Positions 23,506-32,142 of a stretch of 64,000 nt of DNA are shown piece after piece (within the stretch, counting starts at the first letter, position 1; the number at the start of each line of letters is the position of its first letter). Origin of the DNA: Anisodus tanguticus. Its lineage: Eukaryota > Streptophyta > Magnoliopsida > Solanales > Solanaceae. The stretch spans positions 11,818,001 through 11,882,000 of the forward strand of contig CM067557.1 in assembly GCA_034509755.1 (NCBI GenBank), written 5' to 3'. A program made the position numbers and the translations under genes. The notes under the pieces were generated by a model, which was given only the letters and a program-made list of their open reading frames with translations, was not told the origin of the DNA and did no database searches.

Positions 23506-26123
23506 AGAAAAGGAAAACGAAGAACAAAGAATTCAGAGCACGGCCAGGGACCAGTAGGAATATCTTCCATATTTTATTTCTTCTGGGGATTATCATGATA
23601 ATACTGCACTTCAAAGTTTATCGTATTTATATCCAAAAATTTACCGCACTTACAAATGTCAAAAGTCTTGGTATGATCCCTTGACTGAGAAGGAAATACT
23701 GGTGGCCAGCAAGATATTCGCATACCGGCACTATCATTATCTTCACTAAATGCATTTTCATAGACTTATGTGCGAATTACGCCTTAGATTTACAGACATG
23801 TATAGATGTCATCCTCTCTCCTTCCTGGCCAGAGAGATCAAAGTTAGCAAGGAATTCCTTTTGGATAACAGAAGGCTGGTTGGAGTTTTATTTTATGTCC
23901 CTCATTCTATAGTTTGTTATGCTTTTTTGTTGATGTAGAAAGTTTTGCACATTCGGAAGGTTTTCATATTCTGGAGTTAGCTTTCACAGGTTACTGCCCT
24001 CTGTTCAAGTGAAAGCGCTAAAACACATTTTTCCATCAGAGTTGCAAATATATTTGTGAATGAAGCTGAGCATCCAACCCAAACCTTAAGGCAATGGATG
24101 GAGTGGTGTAGGAAATTATACACTCTTTGGGAAACCTTTACACAACAAATGAGGGTCAAGTATAGCATTCTCTTAACACTTCCGACACGTATAACCTCCT
24201 TCGAGGGTTACACATGCAATTGATTTTTTTAAAGTAGAGAGAGAAGGTTCAACAGAATTAAGCCTGGAGTAGAGGAAGATAGATTAGGCTCAATATAGTA
24301 ATGAGTGGGCCTGGAGTAATGCCGGTGGCTTGATGTTTGAATATTGAGAGAGAGAGAAGCCAGAGCAACCCCCATGGATTGGTTGAGATAGAGAAGCCTA
24401 GAGTGACAAAACATGTATCATGTGAAAGAATCTGAGTGTCCAATCCAAAACCTTAAGGCAATGGATGGAGTAGTCAGGACATTATAATCCCCTTTAACCT
24501 CTCACAACCAATGAAGGACAAGTGTAGCATTGTTGAACAATATACATTGTAACTGTAGGCATGCCTAGATGGAGTAATTACCTAAAAAAGAACATTTCTA
24601 TAAATAGTTTGTAGTTGCTATGGTTGAAACTTGTTCTTATTGTCAGAGTGAACACCACACATGAAAACAATTGTCTCAAGATACTTCCTATTATATTTTT
24701 TTCGGGACCTACGGGCTATGAAGATTGGCTCCATGATCGGTTGCTGCTGCTGCTAGCATGCTGCTAGCATATTCCATGGAATCCAACATTTATTTTGGCT
24801 CCTGGAAACTGAGTCACTGCGAGATGAGGACATTAAGTTTTCGTATTTATAACTATGCCTCAATCCCAAGTAGGGATAGTTTTTCGTGCATATGCCATGT
24901 TTTTTGAGGCCAATGAGTTTTTTGTTAAAAGTTTGTCATTGAAAACTGGATTTGCTTTTAATACATGATGTTAGTGAGCTTCACAAGTTGAGCCATTTAA
25001 TGTATCTAAATGTAGTTGTTTAAGCACTTGTAAACTTTTTGGTACCTTCTTGATACTGTTTTTTCCAATGAAGTAAGCATATAAGAAAAACAGTTATCAG
25101 AAAAGTAAATGTATGATGTATCTAAAATGTATCGTAGAGTAAGCATAAGTAGCAGTTAAGACTTGAGACATCTTTTTGTATTCAGGTGCAGTGCTTGTAT
25201 TTGCCGTGGGAGTCTGCCACAGAAAATGAGCTACGTGAATTCATGCCAGATATAGTGTGAGTATTTAGTATTTACTCTTAAGTTTGCTTTTGTTAATTTT
25301 TAGTAACAACATACCCATGTAATCCCACAATGTGGGGTCTGGGGAGGGTAGGATGTACGCAGACCTTACCTCAACCTTTATGGGGTAGAGAAGCTGTTTC
25401 CGATAGACCCGTGGCTCAAAAGGACATGGGTATACTTTCCGTTCCTGTTATACTTTAATCTTGAGGAATGAGCTTGCAGATTAACTATTAGAAATATTGT
25501 GAACAATAAATCAAAAACGGACTTTGAAAGGCCATTCGAGTTAAGAGACTAAAATACTGATGCTGCAGTATTTCGTATATTATAGTAAATAAATTTGAGT
25601 ATCGTCCCAAAGGGGTTGTGGTCTTAAATTAAACCTAAGAATCAATTTGGATATAACAAATTAGTAATTTTAGCAAGGTGCAACTACGAAGAAGATGGAT
25701 ATTCTCGACTGAATTCCAACCCTTAGTATCATTTTGCCCTCAATAGAACTGGCTTTTGACTATACTCTTTAAAGTTTGGGTGCAGATGTGATATATGATC
25801 CATTGTGCCTACCACACCTTGTTCGAGTCCTCACGATTCTTTTGAAACGAGAAGAAATTAATGGTGTTCCTCATGCTGAGCATTTGTCACCTGGATTAGG
25901 ACAAGGGCCTGTTGCATATATTGCTTCAGTAATTCGCAATATCGACACGTTCAATTATTTCCTTTCGTTGGCAGAAAAAGAGAAGTTAATTGTATCAGAC
26001 ATCACTGAAACGATGAAGCCGCTTGACTTGCTTCCTTATGTAAAATCGTACCAGCGGTCTAGCATAAGGATGTTTAGAATTTCATATTTGTGCAAGGCTA
26101 CTTATGTAATCAAACAGACTTAA
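4089..26123 (+). CDS. FAM86/EEF2KMT-type protein-lysine methyltransferase, 10 exons
   Basis: Exons are 4089-4195, 4303-4372, 4481-4609, 4704-4767, 4857-4944, 10170-10254, 10473-10529, 22659-22766, 25186-25256 and 25775-26123. They join in phase into about 375 residues, close to plant relatives and slightly longer than animal EEF2KMT. The N-terminal part has the family's helical region. The SAM-binding Rossmann fold shows motif I (VGSGVGLVG), an acidic strand end (LTDGD) and GADVIYDP, carrying the D-x-x-Y signature of family 16 methyltransferases. The family trimethylates a lysine of elongation factor 2 in animals and yeast; the plant substrate is inferred. The first ATG of an ATGATG pair is used, with an in-frame stop upstream at 4053. 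Nine donors are GT and intron 7 uses GC. No frameshift or stop was found, so the gene looks intact despite about 21 kb of intron. Confidence 0.85.
5218..5336 (+). repeat. 59-base tandem duplication
   Basis: Two adjacent units both start with aacctccagga and end with gtaaaactcagaa, with scattered differences. The sequence is pyrimidine- and A-rich with no coding signal. Confidence 0.6.
5525..5577. repeat. MITE end relic
   Basis: The segment ends in aaacgacccctta, the reverse complement of the ggggtcgttt end seen at 505, and includes cctgggataactt, a motif common near the ends of this MITE type. The other end is not evident. Confidence 0.35.
6536..6696 (+). repeat. two successive tandem duplications
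   Basis: A 26-base unit (aaaggtcgaggttctgttcg plus tgtttt) occurs twice at about 6536-6587. A 42-base unit starting ttttatgttcttgattaatt occurs twice at 6613-6696, with two mismatches. Both lie in intron 5 and have no known role. Confidence 0.75.
7237..9115 (+). pseudogene. DUF7745 / plant-mobile-domain-like transposon-associated pseudogene
   Basis: The open frame starts MSPLARRCDKRPRIEGIPDF and moves through several frames. Recognisable blocks in family order are PPFLWQWWENM, a segment like HLWDHKNNVFHFSNCEMTP, FENGWVSLEFLFKRYG, CLAGIVKALTTMDNPTLV, GDIFLALTKCKE and a C-terminal coiled-coil region with VEYETRITQIRLEIEKDYQ. This matches the architecture of the abundant Solanaceae DUF7745 proteins, thought to be domesticated or mobile-element-derived. 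At least six frameshifts or stops interrupt it. It lies inside intron 5 in the host gene's orientation. Confidence 0.65.
8426..8595 (+). repeat. 85-base tandem duplication inside the DUF7745-like pseudogene
   Basis: The unit beginning ttgcacaagccct at 8426 is repeated at 8511 and includes aagaaaggcc and gacggagaatcagagttcag in both copies. 85 is not a multiple of 3, so the duplication itself shifts the frame. Confidence 0.85.
9118..9785 (-). pseudogene. inverted partial copy of the DUF7745-like pseudogene
   Basis: Read on the minus strand, this repeats about 7330-7850 of the + strand copy and then jumps to its 3' end (about 9050-9115), so the middle 1.2 kb is missing. The junction lies at a shared taac (acaatggataac in the long copy; acaatgggtaacacgcaag in the inverted copy). 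The inner ends almost meet around 9115, forming a near-perfect palindrome around ggatgggagcagactttt. Several stops show it is dead. Confidence 0.7.
10170..10529 (+). other. methyltransferase exons 6-7 (SAM-binding motif I)
   Basis: Exon 6 (10170-10254) encodes CSIWPSGLFLSEFILSFPEV and the residues leading into the fold. Exon 7 (10473-10529) encodes VGSGVGLVGVCLAQANCSK, which contains the glycine-rich SAM-binding loop. The intron between them is 218 bases. Exon 7 is followed by aag|gcaagt, a GC donor in otherwise consensus context. The frame also remains open across the intron; that is coincidental. Confidence 0.85.
11207..11227. repeat. (AAT)n microsatellite
   Basis: A run of about seven AAT units. 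Confidence 0.85.
12012..12083. repeat. small hairpin MITE-like insertion
   Basis: gtcggactctccaaaa and ttttggagaatccgac form a near-perfect stem around gtagtgcat, flanked by gtgcg-type motifs. This hairpin resembles a small repeat common in Solanaceae. In the mirrored right arm of the surrounding inverted repeat it is missing, which supports a separate insertion. Confidence 0.5.
13564..17081 (-). mobile_element. RTE-clade LINE, near full length but broken
   Basis: The element reads on the minus strand and ends at 13564 in the TTG-rich tail (acaacaaca on +). Its endonuclease region (16562-15900) includes NGVGILVD, NIISAYAP and FNGHIGS of the APE-type fold. The reverse transcriptase (15409-14350) includes GPDEIPVEFWK, YKNKCDIHSCNNYRGIKLLS, FIDLEKAYDKVPRE and GLHQGSALSPFLF; the catalytic segment after it is broken (YVICRRHSPD where the YADD-type motif should be, with a frameshift near 14740). 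The C-terminal part (LKGKFYKVVVR, EMRMLRWMCGHIRRDRIRND) is typical of the clade. It sits inside the right arm of an inverted-repeat element. No clean target duplication was found. Confidence 0.85.
14067..16562 (-). pseudogene. LINE endonuclease-reverse transcriptase polyprotein (broken)
   Basis: Open pieces are 16562-16380, 16290-15325, 15409-14720, 14751-14260 and 14360-14067, separated by frameshifts and stops. Together they follow the order endonuclease, linker, reverse transcriptase, conserved C-terminal region. In life it would nick target DNA and prime cDNA synthesis there. At least four breaks make it inactive. Confidence 0.8.
17665..21090 (-). mobile_element. hAT element copy 1, complete with 8-bp target duplication
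   Basis: Terminal inverted repeats are TATAGGTGGCCAGTGGGCC on the left and the complement of TATGGCTGGCCAGTGGGCC on the right. Identical 8-base flanks ATTAAGCT lie at 17657-17664 and 21091-21098. Both sub-ends are strikingly GC-rich (cgggac/gggtcgg runs) while the interior is AT-rich. Length is 3426 bases. It lies in intron 7 of the methyltransferase, with its transposase on the opposite strand. Confidence 0.92.
18025..20450 (-). pseudogene. hAT transposase, copy 1 (broken)
   Basis: It starts at MLTGRGQAASSRG. A degenerate BED zinc finger follows near 20060-20100; its second cysteine is tyrosine (RCKIYKD) and an extra A shifts the frame. The RNase H-like core includes ITSDIGRSNNNHDYLTVICH and IYNLGVKDGLSLFEDIL. 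The C-terminal dimerisation domain reads ESAFSASRYQIGEHRHSLAG followed by FRDWIRAE. A stop replaces glutamine just before it (NI-stop-ASSTAS). The normal role is cut-and-paste transposition as a dimer. Several lesions make this copy inactive. Confidence 0.85.
21212..21862 (-). mobile_element. LINE 3' fragment
   Basis: The + strand begins acaacaacaatataccc and has the standard tail (tcccacaagtggggtctgga). It continues through the conserved C-terminal coding part as noncoding complement (acacatccatctaagcatct corresponds to the LRWMC region). It is 5'-truncated at about 21862. No clear target duplication was found. Confidence 0.8.
22183..22415. mobile_element. Stowaway-like MITE
   Basis: Inverted ends (ttccatccgttccaatttat on the left, complement cttcctccgtttcaatttat on the right) extend into atgtgaac on both sides. 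TA flanks both ends (22181-22182 and 22416-22417). The length is 233 bases with an AT-rich interior. This fits Tc1/mariner-derived Stowaway elements, whose ends start CTCCCTCCGT. It lies in intron 7. Confidence 0.85.
22659..22766 (+). other. methyltransferase exon 8
   Basis: The exon encodes VILTDGDLSTLANMKLNLEL and on to HTQKTNT, 36 residues. It supplies the acidic strand end after motif I that binds the SAM ribose. The acceptor is gatgcag and the donor is gttagt. Exon 8 is separated from exon 7 by the 12.1-kb intron. Confidence 0.85.
23463..23499. repeat. (AT)18 microsatellite
   Basis: A perfect TA/AT run followed by an A-rich stretch. Confidence 0.95.
24063..24535 (+). repeat. imperfect direct repeat pair
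   Basis: About 110 bases at 24063 recur at 24431. Shared blocks are ccttaaggcaatggatggag and, further on, tgaggg/tgaagg, caagt and tagcatt. The class is unknown; it could be two fragments of one dispersed repeat. Confidence 0.5.
25186..26123 (+). other. methyltransferase exons 9-10 (C-terminal catalytic region)
   Basis: Exon 9 (25186-25256) encodes VQCLYLPWESATENELREFM and PDI, ending gt before gtgagt. Exon 10 starts at 25775 after ctttaaag and restores V-L-G-A-D-V-I-Y-D-P. Exon 10 then runs to the stop at 26121-26123. DVIY is the D-x-x-Y post-II signature of family 16 methyltransferases. The intron between them (518 bases) holds a LINE/SINE tail. A long last exon is usual in plant relatives. 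Confidence 0.85.
25303..25421 (-). mobile_element. LINE/SINE 3' tail fragment
   Basis: aacaacatacccatgtaatc followed by cccacaatgtggggtctggg and gcagaccttacctc, ending near gacccgtggctcaaaag. Only the shared tail (about 119 bases) is present. It lies in intron 9, antisense to the gene. Confidence 0.8.
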
Positions 26124-26344
26124 GTTTTTTTGACGAGGTACAAATTTTGTTATGAAATCAACCAAAAGATTAATTTCCTTTTTATTTGACAGTAGTGACT
26201 ACACTCCAAGTTTGAGTTTCATGTTAATCTTTACAAGTGACACGAGAAAAATGTTAACAATAGCATGGTGATATGTTATCGTATTCATCCTCTTTCTATT
26301 CGGGATGTTTGTTGTGAACATATGAGCTGTCTATGTGTTTTGAA

Positions 26345-26875
26345 CTCTAAGGGGAGGTATTAGTAATATAGAGATTAGTTATGAGAAAATCTATGTATTA
26401 TTTTATGTTGGGATTAGTTATGCAGGATTTAGTTAATCATGTATTAATTATTCCAAACTCCAAAGTGTCGCCAAGGCTCAAAGGAAAGTTTTACAAAGTG
26501 GTGGTTAGATCAGTATTGTTGTATGGTGCCGAGTGTTGACCGGTCAAGAATGTCATGTTCAAAAGATGAAGGTAGTGGAGATGAGGATGCTCAGATGGAT
26601 GTGTGGCATACGTGGAGATATGTGATTAGGAACGAAGTTATACGAGACAAGATGGGAGTGGCATCAGTCTATCCCGCGTAAAATAATACATAAATTCTCT
26701 CATAACTTATACATATATTAGTTATGTGGGTTTCTAAATTGCAAATCAAACACCACCGTATTAATTTTATACATTAATAACTTACCTCCTAACCAGTTAT
26801 CAAATGTTGTATAATTATACATGAATAACTTATCTTCTAATCAGCTACCAAATGACCCTAAGGAATGATAGTTTC
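26345..26875. repeat. MITE-like segment with nested LINE fragment
   Basis: Both halves are rich in agttat/ataact motifs. The right half ends in accaaatgacccta, resembling the ends of the MITE-like sequences at 505 and 5525. The LINE fragment at 26457-26680 lies between the halves. The left terminus does not pair cleanly, so boundaries are approximate. Confidence 0.4.
26457..26680 (+). mobile_element. LINE coding fragment (RTE C-terminal region)
   Basis: Translation gives RLKGKFYKVVVRSVLLYGAE, then a stop in place of a conserved tryptophan, then EMRMLRWMCG-like text and NEVIRDKMGVASV. This matches the C-terminal coding part of the LINE at 13.6-17.1 kb. It is the only LINE piece here on the + strand. 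It has no 3' tail and is flanked by MITE-like sequence. Confidence 0.75.
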
Positions 26876-27816
26876 TGGAATTCAATATTCTTATTGGAAA
26901 AAATCTTAAGACACATTTATTAATGCATATCAATATTATCTAAAGTGAACTTCAAAATGAAAAGGTTAAAAGATTTAAAATACCCTTTTAAATAGCCTAA
27001 ATACCCTATATACAAAACTTATTTTATAATTAAGAAATATAAAACAATATGATCTGTTGTGCCCTTTCATGAAAAGGTTATGTTCTTTCAATTGTGTAAC
27101 TTTTCCTTCAAAATTAGTATAAATGGTACAAGAGAACTCATATTAAGATCTCAAAAACAACGCCCGAGAGTTAAGAGAACTATGTTCCTGGTACTCTCCG
27201 CAATGCTGATGTATTCCTGGCGGATATATTCGATGATATTTTAAAGAGTCCAAGTAATATATTGTAGAATTTATGTGTTTATCCATATTCGGCTGCTTCA
27301 GCTCATACCTTATTTATTTAGTCAACAACCTCAACAAATAAATAAAAATCATAAATTTGAATCTAATAAATCAAATAAATTGTGATAGAAATTTGAATTC
27401 GAACTCGTAAAATTTATATTATGAATCCGCATTGGGAATACTCTCATCTAGACTCACGTTGTATCAAGCCGGAATTATAGTCTCATGCTGATAGCACGGA
27501 CTCAGAAAAAAGATACCCACTTCAAGGTCATTTCAATATCCACTCCGGCTAAAACTTTTATTAAAACAATACACTTTTAGTTTGTATTTGTATATAGAAA
27601 TGATTCATTTCATTGAGTGGTAATTTTTGGCAGAGGCGAAGTTAGTATTTTAAGTTTATGTATTATCTATTTGAAAAAAGATAACTTATTGGATTCTAGA
27701 TAAATTATTTATATATATATATATATATTAAGCCGATTTAAAAATAAATATAAGGTCTGACCCAAACCTACTGAATTCTGTCAAACTCGTCGACGAGCTT
27801 GTAGGTCCGCCCCTGA
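26876..27816. other. intergenic, no gene seen
   Basis: AT-rich sequence downstream of the methyltransferase, including an (AT)10 run at 27709-27728. No supported gene or known transposon. Confidence 0.45.
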
Positions 27817-28454
27817 TTAATGGTACAAGTGAGCAGGCAGTCGAGGCTTAGCAACAGCCATCAAGGGCGTAGCTTTAGGCATAGTCATTCCATAAACCTC
27901 ATTTGTGCCAATATCTTCATGCCTTACTCCATCTGGTGGACTCCAATCATAGCAATGAAACAACCTAGCCAATGCCATAAGCACCAATTTCACACCCAAT
28001 GGTGCACCAGAACACTTCCTTTTTCCAGCACTAAATGGCAAAATCTTGAAATCTGGCCCATGACTTATTTCAACTCTAGTGATATCATCATTTGGCAAAT
28101 GTCTCTCTGGCCTAAATTCATCTAAGTTGTTCCAAATCTTAGTGTTCCGGCCAAGACCATGCGTGTCTATGAACACACGTGTCTTGGCCGGGATGTAATA
28201 GCCGTTGATTTGAGTATCGCGCGTTGATTCATGTGGGATTAGAAATGGACCAGCAGGGTGCATTCGGAACGTTTAACGTACTATCGAAGGTACTTGAGAT
28301 GAATCAAGTCGGATTCGGATACCATCCGACCCGACCCGACAACTATATCGAGCTCCTCTTGGATCTTCTTGAGGACACGTGGATGCTTGATCACCTCAGC
28401 CATTGACCAATCGTTGGTCACGGCAGACGTGTCCGGGGCTGCAACTATCATATC
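27817..28454 (-). pseudogene. CYP703A-type cytochrome P450, last exon, broken
   Basis: On the minus strand the exon begins after an acceptor (ttatag) with DMIVAAPDTSAVTNDWSMAE, the I-helix oxygen-activating region; family members normally have A-T-D-T-S where this has A-P-D-T-S. The K-helix region follows, with small deletions and a stop near 28270-28285 where a YLRCVVRETFR-like segment is expected. After that come HPAGPFLIPHESTR, FRPERH, the haem loop FSAGKRKCSG and the terminal KPRLPAHLYH. CYP703A enzymes hydroxylate medium-chain fatty acids for pollen-wall sporopollenin. The first exon was not found upstream, where a LINE, copia and hAT elements lie. The gene is dead unless assembly errors explain the breaks. 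Confidence 0.8.
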
Positions 28455-28707
28455 CTATAATTTAAAAGAACAAAATAAGACAAAAGAAAACCATTAGTAG
28501 CTTTTTTTGATACTATGTCTATTTTTCAATCCATTTTGTAAACTAGGAACCATGTCTATTTTCAAACCATTAATGTTATTATAGCTAATATATTGAGTTT
28601 AACTTTTATATCTTAATTAGACAAGTCACTTAAAAGATACTAATTATAGTTGATCTCAAATATATTGGGATTAGAATGCTAAAAATAAAGCAGGTAAGTT
28701 GTTACAT

Positions 28708-29251
28708 CATGTTAAAATACACTAAAACAAACAACAACAATAACATAACTAGTGTAATCTCATAAGTGGGGTCTGTGGAAGGTAGAATGTACGAAGACCT
28801 TACATCTACCTTTGTGGAGTAGAGAGGTTATTTCCGATAGATCTTCGGTTCAAAAGAAGTGTAACTAAAGCAGAATTGAAATCATAATAAAATAGCATGA
28901 TAAACATAGCAAACGAAGTGACATGTAGTAATAAAATTGAATAATAAAATACTATGTGAATACTAAATAAGGAGAAGATAAGAAGAGGAGACTATCTCTC
29001 CGCCTCTCCCTTGTAAAAATACTACAAAACACAACTACCTATTACCCTTTTACTTTAATCATCAACCTCCAAACCTTTCTGTCTAGGGTCATGTCCTCAA
29101 TAAACTGAAGATGTGTCATGTCTTGTTTAATCACTTCTTCCGGATCTTCTTTGATCTATCTCTACCTCTCCTAAAATTTGATATAGCGAAACTCTCACAC
29201 CTCCTAACTGGTAGCTCAGCACACTCCTCATAACATGTTAAAATACACTAA
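28708..29251 (-). mobile_element. 5'-truncated LINE with 18-bp target duplication
   Basis: The insert spans 28726-29233 and ends in the tail (aacaacaacaataacataac on +). The sequence catgttaaaatacactaa lies at 28708-28725 and again, without mismatch, at 29234-29251. A perfect duplication indicates a fairly young insertion by target-primed reverse transcription. Only the 3' noncoding part and the last coding segment are present. Confidence 0.9.
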
Positions 29252-29859
29252 TTGTGTAAAAAATATTTACAACAATCATATGTTAAATAATATAAAAGTT
29301 GGCACGAAAATTGGTTTTGTTTTATTAGAGTTATGTTTTGTGCATCAACAATATAAAAATGACTACCCTATCAAGTGAAGTTGACTTATAATTCTGTATA
29401 TTAAATCTGATATGATTATTTAATAAAATAATAATGTGCTAATACTGATAAATTGGACTAATAGTATAATCTTTTTTTACACTATCATTATATATATAAA
29501 TTCTATATTTTAAATCCAAATCAAACTTAGGACTCTCATGCGTGGTAGTGTTCACTAAATGCAGATATTGAATGCAAGTATTTTAAGATAAATGGACCTA
29601 CAGACAAACCTCTCTGTAACGACGTCCTTTGTCTAGTTATAGAGAACGTGTAATATAACTTAATGTGAAAGTCGATCCCGAGTAAACTTAGCCGCTAATA
29701 GCAAAATATTTGTAGGAATATGTTCTCCTCCTTTCATTGATTATTATGTACAATATATATAGTGTTACATGGCTACATACTAGATAACTAAATCTTCCTA
29801 ATTACAATTTGATTATAAATTTACCTAATATAAAAGATATACAAAATATGATAATATTC
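29252..29859. other. AT-rich stretch, possible LTR remnant near its end
   Basis: No gene seen. From about 29715 the sequence (tgtaggaatatgttctcctc and onward) could be the degenerate 3' LTR of the copia element that follows, but the match to the opposite end is poor. Confidence 0.3.
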
Positions 29860-31166
29860 TAGCAATGGTAATATACAATATATGAAAATATTTTATCACA
29901 CCCCCGCAGTCGAAGCAGGAGGTTTCCGTACGTTGAGGCTGGCTCAGAAATCACAAAAAGAATGCGCGAAAGAGGCACTAAGTTTAGAATTAGTGTCCAC
30001 CAGCGTGTGGACTTACATGATGACATACCAGCTCGCTCAATGATCTCAGCTACATACTTCCGTTGGGACAAGAACAACCTACCTGCATGACGAGTGAAAA
30101 CAATCCCCAAAAAGTAACTCAAGGGTCCCAAGTCTTTCATAGCAAACTCATAACTGAGCATCGCCATGATAGACTAGCGTAATGCATCAGAAGATGCAGT
30201 CAAGATAATATCATCCATATATAACAGTATATAAGTCAAGGAAGAACCACGACGATATATAAACAATGAATTATCAGACCTGCTGTGAGTGAACCCAATA
30301 GTCGAAGCATAGTCTGCAAACCTCTTATACCAAGCCCGTGGGGACTACTTAAGCCCATACAGGAACTTCTTCAACAAACAGACATGATGAGGATATTTGG
30401 GATCCCTAAACCCCAAGGGCTGATGCATATAGAGTGTCTCCTTCAGATCACCATGTAAGAAAGCATTCTTCACATCTAACTGATGAATGGGTCATGCTTT
30501 CGAAAGAGCTAAGCTGAGCACATTGCGAATGGTAGCCGGCTTGACCACCGGACTAAATGTCTCACCACAATCGACACCCACCTGTTGAGTCTTACCATCA
30601 CCTACAAGACGAGCCTTATGCCTCGTAAAAGAACCGTCAACATTGTCCTTATGAGCAAAAATCCACATAGACCAAATAATATTAACACCAGATGGACGGG
30701 GAACCAAATATTCGTCGGTCATAACAATTTTCCAACTCGGGTCATTTAAACTAGACACTTGGTTACGGGGTAGATGGGATTTAAGAACATTATAATTTAA
30801 ATTAAAATGTTTTTTTGGTTTAAAAATACCCCGTTGACTATGAGTGACTGGTCTATGACTCGAGGGAGAATTGGACGGATTTTGAGAAATATTGGGACAC
30901 GTGACGGACTGGCCAGCAAGCAGTGGGCCTGCTGGCCCAACACGGTAAGTGGCACTGGACGTAGAAACCGAGACTGGACCAGTTTTGGAATTGGGCTGGG
31001 TCACTGGCCCAATTACCGAGACTGGCCCAATCACGGGGCTGGTAACTGGGCTGTGTACAGTCGCTTGACCTGAAACTGGAACATTAGACACCGAGGAAGA
31101 AAGCTCGGAACCGACGACAATTTTGGGGAGAAAAATTCTCAACCTAGATTTCTGATACCATGAAAG
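29860..31166 (-). mobile_element. Ty1/copia element, internally deleted
   Basis: On the minus strand, a PBS-like TGGTATCAGA (about 31150-31166) is followed within about 40 bases by the variable linker between integrase and reverse transcriptase, so gag, protease and integrase are absent. The linker shows GP-rich repeats (SPVIGPVSVIGPVTQPNS). Reverse transcriptase follows: LNDPSWKIVMTDEY, HKARLVGDGKTQQVGVDCGE, QLDVKNAFLHGDL, and YMDD where most copia elements have YVDD. FAMKDLGPLSYFLGI follows. Stops occur after LALSKA and elsewhere. The same family occurs at 60.8-64.0 kb. Confidence 0.8.
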
Positions 31167-31759
31167 AAATAATCTATTGATTATTTTCATTAATGAAAGA
31201 ATATATATACAATTTACAATTTTCATAACAGGAAAATCTTATTCCTAGTCTACTTCCAAAATCTTATTCTATTTGTACAATAATTATACAATTATGATAA
31301 GTATACAATTCTAATTATATACAAAATTGTCCTAAAATCAATGCACCAAACCGTGATATACTTATGGTAAGTATATCACGGGTATACTATTTATCAAAAT
31401 TTGTATTATAATTAGTGTGATTAACAATTAAAACACCGACGAAATAGATTGTCTTGATTTTGGGAGGTTTTACACAAATGTGCAAAATAATGATGCAAAT
31501 TATATGAAATAGCGGATAATACAATATTACCAAAAGTAGCAACAAAAATTATAAAATTGTATGTTTTTCCTCATTATAATGATGCCTTTAGGAAATACAA
31601 GAGCCTTTAGGCGAAGAACAAGATGTTGAATGTCATCTCTAAAGGCTCTTGTCTTTCCTAAAATTGTATGTCATTCCCTGAAGGCTCTTTGTCCTTTTCC
31701 TTTTTGTACTCATTTTAGAATGTTGTTGCTTTTCACTAGTTGCACTTGCGTATGCTGCA
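31167..31759. other. possible 5' LTR of the copia element, then unassigned
   Basis: tgaaagaaataatctattga directly above the PBS-like site at 31157-31166 could be the LTR end. The outer LTR boundary is not recognisable. Around 31590-31690, aggctcttg and its complement-like neighbours form small local repeats. No coding signal. Confidence 0.3.
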
Positions 31760-32142
31760 GTTTATACTAGTGGTGGCCAGTGGGCCGGGCTCGGGTCTGG
31801 CGGGGTCGGGGTCGGGGTGGGACGGGCGAAGGGGTCGGGGTCGGGTCTAACGGGACTTGCTCCAGTCCCGTCCCGATCCCGATCCTTCGGAATCGGGTCG
31901 GGGCGGGGTCGGGCGGTTTTCCTTTTTTTTTTTTTTAAATAACATATGTATAAAAAAAAAATTCAATAAACAAGACAAGATAATGTAATAAAAATATCCC
32001 AAGGCAGTTTTTGTGCCTCTTATATTATTTAATAGACATATGATTTTTTTGTAATACAAATACAATTATCTAAAATCTAAATTGCAACTTTGTGGTGTTG
32101 TCCAAAAGTTGCAAATTACATAATAAAATTGCAATTAAAAAA

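Larger units (their letters stand above)
22767..25185 (+). other. methyltransferase intron 8 (2.4 kb)
   Basis: The intron contains an (AT)n microsatellite at 23463-23499 and two imperfect copies of a segment sharing ccttaaggcaatggatggag (24063-24175 and 24431-24535). No transposon ends were identified and the remainder is unremarkable. Confidence 0.6.
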
